A DNA stretch of 64,000 nucleotides from Roseiarcus sp050010035 (GCA_050010035.1 JBEKLU010000007.1:1-64000); one strand, 5' to 3'. Shown: positions 7,861 through 16,555, counted from the first letter of the stretch. Numbers and translations are program-made. The notes: generated from the sequence alone by a model not told the origin.

Positions 7861-7913
7861 CCTCTCCCCGCCTTTCGCGGGGAGAGGTAAGGTGAGGGGC
7901 GCCGGGGATTGGC
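7861..7913. repeat. REP-like palindromic unit (single)
   Basis: An 11-bp perfect stem (7861-7871/7877-7887, cctctccccgc and complement) is followed by a conserved tail (taaggtgaggggc...ggattggcc) to 7913. The same unit occurs twice, in inverted orientation, at 8666-8861. It lies between the acyl-CoA synthetase and the SGNH hydrolase. Confidence 0.8.
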
Positions 7914-7968
7914 CGCGATGGGAGCGCGCCATGACGCTCAGGGCGCGCTTGGACGGAGGGAGAATCGA

Positions 7969-8559
7969 ATGCGCTCGATCGGCTTGGCCGTTCTCTTGAC
8001 GCTTTTCGCCGGCGCGCCGGCCGGCGCGCAGGTCGTCGCCTTGGGCGACAGCGCCACCAAGGGCTTTCACCTTTCCGAGGCCGAGACGTGGCCGTTCAAG
8101 CTCGAGGCGCTGCTGCGCCAGCGCGGCCTCGACGTCCACGTCGCCAACGAGGGCGTCAACGGCGACACCTCCGAGGGGATGCTGAGCCGGCTCGATTCGG
8201 CCGTCCCCGCGGGAACGCGGGTGGTGATCTTCGCCTGTTGCGGCAACGACAACAAGAACCCGCGCCACTTCGTCGCCGACCACGACGCCGACATGCAGGC
8301 GATTTTCGCGCGGCTGCGCGCGCGCGGCATCGCGGTCGTCTTCAGCCCCGAGCGCAGCGCCGGAGCGATGAACCCGGCGGACATCGCCCTCGCGCAACGC
8401 ATGGGCGCGTCCTCGTGCGGCGGCATCTACAAGGGCGTCGCCCCTGAAGACATCGAGGAGTCGCCCGCCGGCCGCCACCCGAACGCGAGAGGCACAAGCG
8501 TCATCGCCGCGCGCCTGCTGCCGTGCGTGATGAGCGCGCTGGGGGCGAAGGGGGGATAG
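7969..8559 (+). CDS. Secreted SGNH/GDSL-family hydrolase-like protein
   Basis: 196 aa with an N-terminal signal peptide (hydrophobic to ~residue 20, likely cut after GAQ). Block I is ALGDSATKGF with the nucleophile Ser, block II is GVNGDTSEGML with the oxyanion Gly, block III is CCGNDNK with the oxyanion Asn, and the His of block V is in AGRHPNARG. In the family the catalytic Asp sits three residues before that His; here this position is Ala, so a Ser-His dyad or a weakened enzyme is possible. It resembles arylesterase/lysophospholipase TesA relatives. The ATG at 7969 has a GGAGGGAG ribosome-binding site. Probable periplasmic esterase; substrate unknown. Confidence 0.8.
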   Translation: MRSIGLAVLLTLFAGAPAGAQVVALGDSATKGFHLSEAETWPFKLEALLRQRGLDVHVANEGVNGDTSEGMLSRLDSAVPAGTRVVIFACCGNDNKNPRHFVADHDADMQAIFARLRARGIAVVFSPERSAGAMNPADIALAQRMGASSCGGIYKGVAPEDIEESPAGRHPNARGTSVIAARLLPCVMSALGAKGG

Positions 8560-8964
8560 AGCGCGGGGGAGCGGCGGGGGTCTTCGATGCCAGGGAACGC
8601 GACAAGGCTTTTCGCCAAAAGCGGCGGCCGAAAAGCGCCTCTACAAGGCTTCCCCACGGCCTGCGGCCAATCCCCAAGCCCCTCACCTTACCTCTCCCCG
8701 CAAGGCGGGGAGAGGGGGCGGCGACGCCTGCGCGAACCTTCGCCGTTTGCTCTTGGCAGGAACGGCCCGAAACGATGCTTGCCCGGCGCGAACCGGCGCT
8801 CGGGCCCCCTCTCCCCGCGTTTCGCGGGGAGAGGTAAGGTGAGGGGCGCGGGGGATTGGCCGTGATCGGCGGGATGAGCCCAATGCGCGGACTTCGCCCT
8901 TGCCGCGCGCGAACGCCGCTGTCAGTCTGGCCATCGAGGCGAGCGCCTTGGGCGCGGGGCGGCG
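8560..8964. other. Gene-free stretch carrying an inverted pair of REP-like units
   Basis: About 400 bases with no supportable gene. It is dominated by the repeat pair at 8666-8861; the remainder is GC-rich with no recognisable RNA gene. Confidence 0.7.
8666..8861. repeat. Inverted pair of REP-like units (REPIN-like)
   Basis: The left unit 8666-8701 plus stem partner 8705-8715 and the right unit 8808-8861 are inverted copies of the same repeat. Each has an 11-12 bp perfect hairpin (8691-8701/8705-8715 and 8808-8819/8823-8834), the conserved ctcacctta / taaggtgag segment and an outer ggccaatcccc / ggggattggcc end. The pair encloses about 95 bases of unrelated sequence. The right unit matches the single copy at 7861-7913. 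No transposase of the RAYT type is in the window. Confidence 0.8.
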
Positions 8965-11397
8965 ATGGTCGATTTTTCCAATCGCGACGACATCAAGCGT
9001 TGGCTCGACGCGATCGAGCCGCCGGAGCGGCGGCGTGAGGTCGCGGTGGCGATGGCGGCGCGCGCGGCGCTGCGTGTCGTGCCGCTGCTGGGCCGAGAAC
9101 TGACTCGCAGCAGGCTGACGCGCGGCGAAGTTTTGTCAGCCATTGTATTGCCGTGTTTGCGCGCTGCGGCGGCGCCGTGGGTCGCCAGCAAATATCCGAG
9201 CTACGGCGGCGAGCTTCGCGCCGCCGCCGCCGCCGCCGACAACGCCGCCTTGGCTGCCGCCTTCGCGGTCGCCGCCACCGACGCGGCCGTTCGCGCCGCC
9301 GCCTCCTCCGCCGCCGCTGCCTGCGGGGCCGCCTCTGGCGCCTCCGACGCCGCCGCCGCATTGGCCGCCGCCGACGGCAACGCAGCCGAAGCCGCCGCCT
9401 ACGCCCACGGCTTCGCCGCCTACGCCGAAGCTATCGCCGCCGACGCCGCGCTGATCGACTCCGGCCGCTCCGGCGCGGAGCTTGCCGGAATGCCGCTTTG
9501 GCCGAACGGCGCGCCGGACTGGGCGAGCGAAGCTTGGCGGGGGTTGAAATCCGCACTCCTCGACGCCAACGAAGGCTGGGAAGTCTGGACCGACTGGTAC
9601 GAGGCGCGGCTCGCCGGCGACGCCGGCCGTCCGCCGATCGAAGCGCTCGAAGTCGCCCGCGCGACGATCCCAGACGAAATCTGGAAACAGGGTCCGGCGG
9701 TCGCGAACGCCGAAATCAAGCGGCTGATCGCGGAATACAAACCAGGCACACAAGAGGTCGAGGATACGAATTCAGACGTCGCCACGAATGACGATCCGGA
9801 TCAGGACCAAGCGGACTTCGCGCCGATCCTCGCAACCCGCGCGACGCTCCGCGTGTTGCCGCTCCTCGCAACCGACGAAGATAGGCTAGTCGATACAGCT
9901 AGGTCCAAATTTGTTCTCTCTGTATTTCGCGCATTGGCGGTCGCGTGGGCAAGAACGCAATATCCAACTTTGGTCGATTCGCGATGGAGTGTTGCGGCAG
10001 CTCGCGATATCCGTGCCTACGGTCCGCTTTCACGGCCGGCAGCACAATATGTCGGGCGCGCGGCCGTCGAAGCGGCGTTTGCCGCGGGGAACGTTGGTCC
10101 AAAGGTGGCCGCTAAACGCGCTTCGAGCGCGCTTTTTCAAGTCAGAAAGGCAACACGCGCACTGGAGCGCCATGATGCATCTGAAGTCATCATCGAGCAG
10201 GCAAATTCGAGCGACAAAGGCGACGTAGTCCCCGGCGTTCGACCCGACCAAATCGCGCAGGTCGAGCTTTGGCCCGGCCGCGATCCGCCTCAATTTATTG
10301 GCGAGCAATGGGAGGCGCTGAAGGAGGGGCTTCGATTTGCAAACGAAGGTTGGGACGTCTGGATAGATTGGTACGAAGCCCGTCTCGACGGCCGTCTCCG
10401 ATCGCAGGAGGTCGAACTCGCCTACGTTCAATTCATTCGCAATGTTTCACCTACCGCGAGCGCATGGGAGGCGAATTCTGAGATCAAGCGGCTGATCGAT
10501 CTTCACGCGCCAAAGCCCGAAACGCCGACCCCGGCGACGGAGCCCGGTCCGATTTTGGAGGTCGGCGAAAAAGGTCTCGCGCTGGCGGCGCCGACGCCGC
10601 TCGGCGAATTCGATCCCGCCGTGCAATCGGCGTTGCACGAGCGCCTGAAGCGCCTGTGCCCCGATCTGCTCGAAGCGACGCGCCGCGTCGGCAACACGCA
10701 TCCGGGTCTGATGGCGGTCGTTTCAGAATACGCCGACCTCGTCGCGCAGCCGCTGGCGAGCCTGGATGTCACCTCGCTATGGGCCGTGGGCGCGGGGCTT
10801 CTCGCCAATCGCGAGGCCTTCGCCCGCCTGCCGCAAGCAGGCGGCATGAGCGAACCGCTGGAGCCCAACCATCTCGCGCTTCTGCAACAGGTCGCCGAAA
10901 TCCATGGCGCGTTCATCCTCGGCTTCCCGCGCGGCCGCGAGCTGACCGACCGCGCCGATCATTCGCGCCTGACGCCGGAAATCCTGGCCGCGATCCTGCC
11001 GGCGGCGCGTGACTTGTTGGATCGCTGGCGCCTCGCCAAGACGATGGTCGAGGAGCGGACGCGCAAGTTCTTCGACGCAATCGAAAACGCCGCGATGGGT
11101 CCGAGCTGGCAGACCGCGCGCGCCGGCTATTCGGTCTACGCCGTGACGAGAAACGCGCTGATCGGCGTCGGCAAGCTGATGCTGCGTGCGAATTCATTGG
11201 CTGCGACTGTCGTCGGCGCAGCCGTCGTGGGAGCCATCGACCCGAATCTCGCCGAGCAGACGCGGCTCTGGGTGTCGTTCGTCCTGGACCAAAGCCAAAC
11301 GATCCTGTCGTTCAGCGAGCCGTTTCCGGAATTGAAAGTCTGGTTGGCCTCGATCATTGACGTGCTGGAACGCGACAAGGCCTTTCGCGGAAGATAG
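8965..11397 (+). CDS. Large protein with two copies of a WEVWTDWYEARL-type module, function unknown
   Basis: 810 aa. An internal duplication is plain. Copy 1 (about residues 8-265) and copy 2 (about 282-525) each begin with an A(A/T)RA(A/T)LRV(V/L)PLL helix. Each ends with an NEGW-(E/D)-VW-x-DWYEARL box (residues 202-216 and 460-474, 258 residues apart) followed by (N/S)-EIKRLI. Copy 1 contains an Ala-dominated stretch (about residues 84-155) that copy 2 lacks. The C-terminal ~270 residues are different and mostly helical, with one hydrophobic segment (about residues 740-755) that could touch a membrane. I recognise the tryptophan box as recurring in alphaproteobacterial hypothetical proteins but know no assigned function. 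It is a single gene between repeat-rich spacers. Confidence 0.8.
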   Translation: MVDFSNRDDIKRWLDAIEPPERRREVAVAMAARAALRVVPLLGRELTRSRLTRGEVLSAIVLPCLRAAAAPWVASKYPSYGGELRAAAAAADNAALAAAFAVAATDAAVRAAASSAAAACGAASGASDAAAALAAADGNAAEAAAYAHGFAAYAEAIAADAALIDSGRSGAELAGMPLWPNGAPDWASEAWRGLKSALLDANEGWEVWTDWYEARLAGDAGRPPIEALEVARATIPDEIWKQGPAVANAEIKRLIAEYKPGTQEVEDTNSDVATNDDPDQDQADFAPILATRATLRVLPLLATDEDRLVDTARSKFVLSVFRALAVAWARTQYPTLVDSRWSVAAARDIRAYGPLSRPAAQYVGRAAVEAAFAAGNVGPKVAAKRASSALFQVRKATRALERHDASEVIIEQANSSDKGDVVPGVRPDQIAQVELWPGRDPPQFIGEQWEALKEGLRFANEGWDVWIDWYEARLDGRLRSQEVELAYVQFIRNVSPTASAWEANSEIKRLIDLHAPKPETPTPATEPGPILEVGEKGLALAAPTPLGEFDPAVQSALHERLKRLCPDLLEATRRVGNTHPGLMAVVSEYADLVAQPLASLDVTSLWAVGAGLLANREAFARLPQAGGMSEPLEPNHLALLQQVAEIHGAFILGFPRGRELTDRADHSRLTPEILAAILPAARDLLDRWRLAKTMVEERTRKFFDAIENAAMGPSWQTARAGYSVYAVTRNALIGVGKLMLRANSLAATVVGAAVVGAIDPNLAEQTRLWVSFVLDQSQTILSFSEPFPELKVWLASIIDVLERDKAFRGR

Positions 11398-11543
11398 CGG
11401 CGACCGAGAAGCGTTGATGCGAGGCATCTCGCAAGCGAAAGACGGCCACATCGGCCCGTCGCCGTCAAGCCGCTTCGCGGCTCCTACGCTGCGCTGCGGT
11501 CGCTTCGCGATGACTGCGCCGTTCCGATGCGGCGAAGCGCATC

Positions 11544-11600
11544 CATGATCGTTGCTGCGCGAAGCCGGCCGCACGGCCGGCTCGAGCAGCAACGATCATG
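11544..11600. repeat. Long imperfect palindrome
   Basis: A perfect 14-bp outer stem (11544-11557 with 11587-11600, catgatcgttgctg and complement) encloses an inner 7-bp stem (11564-11570 with 11575-11581, gccggcc/ggccggc, GCAC loop). There is no T tract, so it is not a classic terminator. Confidence 0.8.
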
Positions 11601-11629
11601 GAAACCAACAGCCTGAGCCGCGCACAGGG

Positions 11630-11681
11630 GTCAAGGCTCGCGCGCGTAGCGCGCGACCCGTGAAACGGGCTTGGCCTTGAC
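11630..11681. repeat. Branched inverted-repeat structure
   Basis: An outer 8-bp stem (gtcaaggc 11630-11637, gccttgac 11674-11681) encloses two further perfect hairpins, tcgcgcgc/gcgcgcga and cccgt/acggg. Together these make a three-way junction when folded. No tRNA landmarks are present. Confidence 0.65.
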
Positions 11682-11883
11682 GCCGAGCACGGATCAGGCA
11701 CAGCGGACCGGGAAGATGAGCGAATTCGACGATGCGATTGCGATTGCACGGCCTGCCGGTCATCGGGACAAGGAAATCGATCCTTCCTGAAAATCAGAAT
11801 TCGTGCTAGCTTGAATCATGACCTTCGCCGCTCGCCCGCCGTGCCTGTCGCCCCCCGCCTCCTCAGCCGGAGGCCGCATCGAC

Positions 11884-11985
11884 GAAATTTCCTTTTTCCG
11901 CCCCGCAACCCATTGAAATCGCCTGAAACCGACGAGAGAATCTTTGGAAATACTTGGAGTTTTCGCGGGTTAATTTGCTCCCATT
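11884..11985 (+). repeat. Dispersed AT-rich intergenic repeat, copy A
   Basis: This block shares cgaaatttcctttttc, then gaatctttggaaat and ttggag in the same order and spacing, with the block at 59939-60040, at roughly 65-70% identity by eye. It lies just beyond the 3' end of rarA. Copy B lies upstream of the gene at 60097. Confidence 0.65.
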
Positions 11986-12016
11986 TGGAAAAGCTCGGCG
12001 AAAATCCTTGGCGCCC

Positions 12017-13324
12017 TCACCCCTCGCCCCGCTCCCGCCGCAGCTTCGCCCAGTACTCCAGCCGCTTCCTGATCTCGCGCTCGAAGCCGCGCTCGACGGG
12101 CTCGTAGAGCTTTCGCCGGCCGAGCGCCTCGGGCCAGTAGTTCTGGCCGCTGAAGGCGTCGGGCTGGTCGTGGTCGTAGAGGTAGCCGGCGCCGTAGCCT
12201 TCGCCCCGCATCAGCTTGGTCGGCGCGTTGAGGATGGTCTTGGGCGGGGTCAGCGATCCCGCCGACTTGGCCAACGCGGTCGCCGCCTGGAAGGCGGTGT
12301 AGAGCGCGTTGGACTTGGGCGCGGTCGCGACGTAGACGAGGGCCTCGGCGATCGCCAGCTCGCCCTCGGGGCTGCCGAGGAAGTCGTAGGCGTCCTTGGC
12401 GGCGTTGGCGACGACGAGCGCCTGCGGATCGGCGAGGCCGACGTCCTCGCTCGCCATGCGCACCACGCGGCGCGCCAGGAACAACGGGTCCTCGCCGGCG
12501 TCGAGCATGCGCGCGAGATAATAGAGCGCCGCGTCGGGGTCCGAGCCGCGCACGCATTTGTGCAGCGCCGAGATCAGATTGTAATGGCCCTCCTGCGCCT
12601 TGTCATAGATCGGCGCGCGGCGCTGCACGACGTCCACCAGGCCGGCGGCGTCGAAGGTCTCGCCCTCGCGCGCGGCGCGCCACACCTCCTCGGCGAGCGT
12701 CAGCGCCGCGCGCCCGTCGCCGTCGGCCATGCCCACGAGCGCGGCGCGCGCGTCCGCGTCGAGCGGCAGCGGCTTGCCCTCGACGCTCTCCGCCCGCGCC
12801 AGCAGCTTTTCCAGCGCCGCCTCGTCGAGCGGGCGGAAGACCAGCACTCGCGCGCGCGACAGCAGCGCCGCGTTGAGCTCGAACGACGGGTTCTCGGTGG
12901 TCGCGCCGATGAGCGTGATCGAGCCGTCCTCCATGACGGGCAGGAACGAATCCTGCTGGGCGCGATTGAAGCGATGGATTTCGTCGACGAACAGCAGCGT
13001 CGCGCCGCCGGTCGCCCTGCGCGCCCGCGCCGCCTCGAAAATCTTCTTCAGCTCGGCGACGCCGCTGTGGATCGCCGACACCTGGACGAATTCGGCCCTT
13101 CCCTGGCGGCCGATCAGCCGCGCCACCGTCGTCTTGCCGGAGCCCGGCGGGCCCCAGAAGATCATCGAGCCGAGGGTCGGCGCCTGCAGCATCCGCGTCA
13201 GCGCGCCCTCGGGGCCGGTCAAGTGCTCCTGGCCCGCGACTTCGGCGAGAGTTTGCGGGCGCAGCCGCTCGGGCAGCGGCGCCGGCGGCGCCAGGGCGCC
13301 GAAGATGTCGGGGGGGCCGTTCAT
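12017..13324 (-). CDS. rarA: Replication-associated recombination protein A (AAA+ ATPase)
   Basis: 435 aa, full length. RarA/MgsA is an AAA+ clamp-loader relative that acts at stalled replication forks. Walker A is GPPGSGKTT, Walker B is LLFVDEIHRFN, and sensor 1 is GATTENPSFELN. The C-terminal MgsA region with the short LYKFPH-like basic tail follows. The N-terminal RLRPQTLAEVAGQEHL opening is typical. It is divergent from the beta-lactamase-fold gene with 98 bases between the starts. The 3' end runs into the repeat block at 11.9 kb. Confidence 0.96.
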   Translation of the reverse strand: MNGPPDIFGALAPPAPLPERLRPQTLAEVAGQEHLTGPEGALTRMLQAPTLGSMIFWGPPGSGKTTVARLIGRQGRAEFVQVSAIHSGVAELKKIFEAARARRATGGATLLFVDEIHRFNRAQQDSFLPVMEDGSITLIGATTENPSFELNAALLSRARVLVFRPLDEAALEKLLARAESVEGKPLPLDADARAALVGMADGDGRAALTLAEEVWRAAREGETFDAAGLVDVVQRRAPIYDKAQEGHYNLISALHKCVRGSDPDAALYYLARMLDAGEDPLFLARRVVRMASEDVGLADPQALVVANAAKDAYDFLGSPEGELAIAEALVYVATAPKSNALYTAFQAATALAKSAGSLTPPKTILNAPTKLMRGEGYGAGYLYDHDQPDAFSGQNYWPEALGRRKLYEPVERGFEREIRKRLEYWAKLRRERGEG

Positions 13325-13422
13325 GGCTCAATCTCACCCGCCGTCCCCGCCAAGTCCAGCCTTGCCCGCGCGCCGCGATTGGACCAAGGTGCGCGCGCTT
13401 CGAACGACGCCAGGAGTGCCCG

Positions 13423-14622
13423 ATGAACGCCCCTTCCAACGCTCTTTCGGGCCTGCCGACCGCCCGCCCCGAGGAGGTCGGCCTTTCGCGCGCCGCGCTG
13501 GAACGGCTCGGCGAGGCGATGGAGCGGGAGATCGCGGCGGGCCGCGCGCCGGGCGCGGCGATGCTGGTGGCGCGCCACGGCAAGGTCGCCTTTTCGCACG
13601 CCCTGGGGAAGCTGCGGCCCCACGGGCCGCCGATGCCCGCCGACGCTGTTTTTCGCATCTATTCCATGACCAAGCCGATCGTCTCGGTGGCGGCGATGAC
13701 GCTGGTCGAGGAAGGGCGGCTGGTGATTTCCGATCCGCTGGCCAAGTACATCCCGGCCTTCGCCAAGACGAAGGTCGGCGTCGAGAACGGCGACGGGCTC
13801 GACCTCGTCCCGCTCGAGCGCCCGATCACCATCCAGGACCTGATGCGCCACACCTCCGGCCTCACCTACGGCTTCACCGGCGTTTCGCGGGTGCAGAAAC
13901 TCGTCCACGCGGCCGCGCCGATGAGCCAGGACAGGAGCGCGGCCGAGCACGTCGAGGCGCTCGCCGCCCTGCCGTTGCAGCATCAGCCCGGCAAGGTCTG
14001 GGAATACAGCCATTCGACCGACGTCCTCGGGCGCGTCATCGAGATCGTCGCCGGACGCAGCCTCGGCGAAGTCCTCAGCGAGCGCATATTCGCGCCGCTC
14101 GGCATGGCCGACACGGCGTTCTACCTCCCCGACGCCAAGCGCGAGCGCCTCGCGCAGCCCTTCTCGTTCGACTTGCTCACCGCGTCCAACATCGACACGA
14201 TCGAGTCGCGCCAGCCGCCGCGTTGCGAGTCGGGCGGGGGCGGCCTGGTCTCGACGATCGGCGATTACGCGCGTTTTTTGGCGATGGCGAGCGGCGGCGG
14301 CGCGCTGAACGGCGCGCGCATTCTCGGCTCGCGAACCCTCGCCTTCATGGCGAGCGACCATCTGGGGCCGCACGTCGTCAAGAACCACTTCTTGCTGTGG
14401 CCCGGGCACGGCTTCGGGCTCGGCTTCGCGGTGCGGCTCGAGCCCGGGATCGCGCCGAGGGCGGGCGCCGTCGGCGAATATTTCTGGGGCGGCGTCGCCG
14501 GCACCGTGTTCTGGGTTTCGCCGCGCGACGCGCTGTTCGCCATCCTGATGGTGCAGGCGCCCGAGCATCGCGAGTATTTCCGCAATCTCTTCCGCAATCT
14601 CGTCAATGCGGCGATCGTCTGA
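13423..14622 (+). CDS. Serine hydrolase, class C beta-lactamase/esterase family
   Basis: 399 aa. Penicillin-binding-protein fold with the nucleophile in S81-M-T-K84 (IYSMTKPIV), the second motif Tyr at Y195 (WEYSHSTDVLG, in place of Y-x-N), and a GGVAGTVFWV strand where KTG/HTG lies in relatives. No signal peptide is seen, so it is probably a cytoplasmic esterase or peptidase of the EstB/LovD kind rather than a resistance beta-lactamase. A CAGGAG ribosome-binding site precedes the ATG. It converges with gloA, with only 16 bases between the stops. Confidence 0.88.
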   Translation: MNAPSNALSGLPTARPEEVGLSRAALERLGEAMEREIAAGRAPGAAMLVARHGKVAFSHALGKLRPHGPPMPADAVFRIYSMTKPIVSVAAMTLVEEGRLVISDPLAKYIPAFAKTKVGVENGDGLDLVPLERPITIQDLMRHTSGLTYGFTGVSRVQKLVHAAAPMSQDRSAAEHVEALAALPLQHQPGKVWEYSHSTDVLGRVIEIVAGRSLGEVLSERIFAPLGMADTAFYLPDAKRERLAQPFSFDLLTASNIDTIESRQPPRCESGGGGLVSTIGDYARFLAMASGGGALNGARILGSRTLAFMASDHLGPHVVKNHFLLWPGHGFGLGFAVRLEPGIAPRAGAVGEYFWGGVAGTVFWVSPRDALFAILMVQAPEHREYFRNLFRNLVNAAIV

Positions 14623-14638
14623 ACGCCGTCGCGTGAGA

Positions 14639-15085
14639 TCACCACATTCCGGTATTGGCCATCGACGCCCAGGGCTCGGCGGGCGCCAGCGCCTTGCCCT
14701 TCTGGATCAGCTCGATCGAGATCGCGTCGGGGGTGCGGATGAAGGCCATATGGCCGTCGCGCGGCGGACGGTTGATGACGACCCCCGCCTTCTGCAGCGT
14801 GGCGCAAGTCGCGTAGATGTCGTCGACGGCATAGGCGAGATGGCCGAAATTACGCCCGCCGGAATAGACTTCCGGGTCCCAGTTGTAGGTGAGCTCCAGC
14901 AGCGGCGCCTGCGTCTCTTTCGCATTTTCGGCGTCATCAGGCGCGGCGAGGAAGACCAGGGTGTAGCGGCCCTTGTCGTTGCTCGTGCGCCGCACTTCGA
15001 CGAGGCCGAGCTTGCCGACGAAAAAGGCCAGCGACGCCTCGAGATCGCTGACGCGAATCATGGTGTGCAGATATTCCATGGCCAT
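14639..15085 (-). CDS. gloA: Lactoylglutathione lyase (glyoxalase I)
   Basis: 148 aa, one VOC module pair typical of glyoxalase I. It converts the methylglyoxal-glutathione hemithioacetal to S-lactoylglutathione. Seen: the N-terminal HTMIRVSDLEASLAFF with metal-ligand His, LLELTYNWD with the ligand Glu, FGHLAYAVDDI with the second His, and IELIQKG with the C-terminal Glu. It starts 69 bases from the divergent cation transporter gene. Housekeeping methylglyoxal detoxification. Confidence 0.92.
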   Translation of the reverse strand: MAMEYLHTMIRVSDLEASLAFFVGKLGLVEVRRTSNDKGRYTLVFLAAPDDAENAKETQAPLLELTYNWDPEVYSGGRNFGHLAYAVDDIYATCATLQKAGVVINRPPRDGHMAFIRTPDAISIELIQKGKALAPAEPWASMANTGMW

Positions 15086-15154
15086 GGGTCCTTCCCGGTT
15101 TGCGTCGACGCGGCCGACAGAGCATAAAGCATAACGCGTTGGCGCGACTTAACC

Positions 15155-16555
15155 ATGTCCTCGATGACCCAAGCCGGCAAGAACGACGCTCCTTCGCCGC
15201 TCAAACGGCGCGCCGCGCTCGCCTCCGTTGCGGCGAGCCTCGCCCTGGCGCTCGCCAAGCTCGCGGCGGGGACGATGGCCGGTTCGCTGGCGCTTCTCTC
15301 CGAGGCCGCGCACAACGGCCTCGACGTCGGCGCCAGCGCGCTGACCTACTATGCCGTGCGCGTCTCCGACAAGCCGGCCGACGAGGACCATCCGTTCGGC
15401 CACGCCAAGGTCGAGGCGGTCGCGGCGCTGGCGCAAACCGGGTTTCTCATCGTCCTGGCCGTCGCCGTCGCCCTCGAGGCGCTGCGCCGCATCGGCGAGC
15501 CGAGCGTCGTCGACGCCAATGCCTTCGCCTTCGGTGCGATCCTCATGTCGATCGGCGTCGATCTCGTGCGCTGGCGCGCCCTGGCGCGCATCGCGCGGGA
15601 AACGTCCAGCGACGCGCTCGCCGCCGACGCGCTGCATTTTTCCAGCGATCTCCTTTCCTCGATCCTCGTCCTCGTCGGCCTGGCGGCGACGCGCGCCGGC
15701 TGGCCGCACGCCGACGCGCTCGCCGCGGTCGGCGTCGCCGTCTTCATCGGCGTCGCCGGCTTTCGCCTGGGACGGCGGACCGTCGACGCGCTCGTCGACG
15801 CGGCGCCCAAGGGACTGGCGGGCGCCTTGCGCGTCGCGGTGGAGCGCGTGCCGGGCGTCGCGGGAACCGACTTCGTCCGGCTCCGCCGCTCCGGCGCGCG
15901 GATCGTCGGCGATCTCGGGCTGCTCGTCTCGCGCACCTTGCCGCTGGAACGCGTCGCCGCGATCAAAGCGGAAGTCGCCGCGGCGATCGCGCGCCGTTGG
16001 CCCTACGTCGCGCTGACCGTCACCGCCGATCCGCTCGCGCTCGACGACGAGACCGTGCTCGAACGCGTGCAGTTGATCGCCGGCCGGCGCCGCCTGTTCG
16101 TCCATCACGTCGCGGTTCAGAACGTCGACGAGCGCAAGTGCGTGACGCTCGACCTGGAAGTCGACGGCCGCATGAGTCTGGCGAGCGCGCATGACATCGC
16201 GACGCAACTGGAGAATGCGATCCAAGACGAATTGGGCGTCGAGATCGAAGTGGAGACCCATATCGAACCGATGGAGACGCGCGAGATCGGCGGCCACGCC
16301 GCCGACCCCGCGGCGGCGGAGCGAATCGAGCGCGCCCTGGCGCGCAACGCGGCGCACGAGGGGGTCCTGCGCGATATTCACGACGTCAGGGTCCGCAGGG
16401 CGGCGAGCGGCTATTTCGTGATTTTCCACTGTCGCGTCGACCCCGACGTCACGGTCGAAGCGACGCACGACCGGGTCGACGCGCTCGAGCGATCGGTGCG
16501 CGACGAGTTCCCCGACGTCGCTCGGATCATCGGCCACGCCGAACCGGCGCGCTGA
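15155..16555 (+). CDS. Cation diffusion facilitator family transporter with extended C-terminus
   Basis: 466 aa, longer than the ~300 aa of FieF/ZitB. The membrane part spans about residues 20-200 with six predicted segments. Both metal-site motifs are HxxxD: HNGLD in segment 2 (after LALLSEAA) and HFSSD in segment 5 (ADALHFSSDLLSS). The HPFGHAKVEA loop between segments 2 and 3 is typical. The cytoplasmic dimerisation domain (about 205-290) is followed by a further ~170 residues containing VHHVAVQ, DLEVDGRMSLASAHD and VETHIEP. These look like a second, duplicated cytoplasmic metal-binding fold. The metal is not predictable with confidence (Zn, Fe or Mn). The start could also be the ATG three codons downstream. 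Confidence 0.88.
   Translation: MSSMTQAGKNDAPSPLKRRAALASVAASLALALAKLAAGTMAGSLALLSEAAHNGLDVGASALTYYAVRVSDKPADEDHPFGHAKVEAVAALAQTGFLIVLAVAVALEALRRIGEPSVVDANAFAFGAILMSIGVDLVRWRALARIARETSSDALAADALHFSSDLLSSILVLVGLAATRAGWPHADALAAVGVAVFIGVAGFRLGRRTVDALVDAAPKGLAGALRVAVERVPGVAGTDFVRLRRSGARIVGDLGLLVSRTLPLERVAAIKAEVAAAIARRWPYVALTVTADPLALDDETVLERVQLIAGRRRLFVHHVAVQNVDERKCVTLDLEVDGRMSLASAHDIATQLENAIQDELGVEIEVETHIEPMETREIGGHAADPAAAERIERALARNAAHEGVLRDIHDVRVRRAASGYFVIFHCRVDPDVTVEATHDRVDALERSVRDEFPDVARIIGHAEPAR

Larger units (their letters stand above)
11398..12016. other. Gene-free stretch with strong inverted repeats and a dispersed repeat
   Basis: About 620 bases without a supportable gene. It holds a cruciform-like palindrome (11544-11600), a branched foldable segment (11630-11681) and, from about 11785, an AT-richer block that is repeated near 59.9 kb. 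Short open frames here have no family features. Confidence 0.7.

Noticed and set aside
11630..11681. Branched hairpin considered as a tRNA
   Set aside because: Only 52 bases, no T-loop GTTCRANNC, no anticodon arm of proper length and no acceptor stem of 7 bp with CCA.
11811..12107. 98-codon plus-strand frame
   Set aside because: It covers the dispersed AT-rich repeat and then runs antisense into rarA; no ribosome-binding site or family feature.
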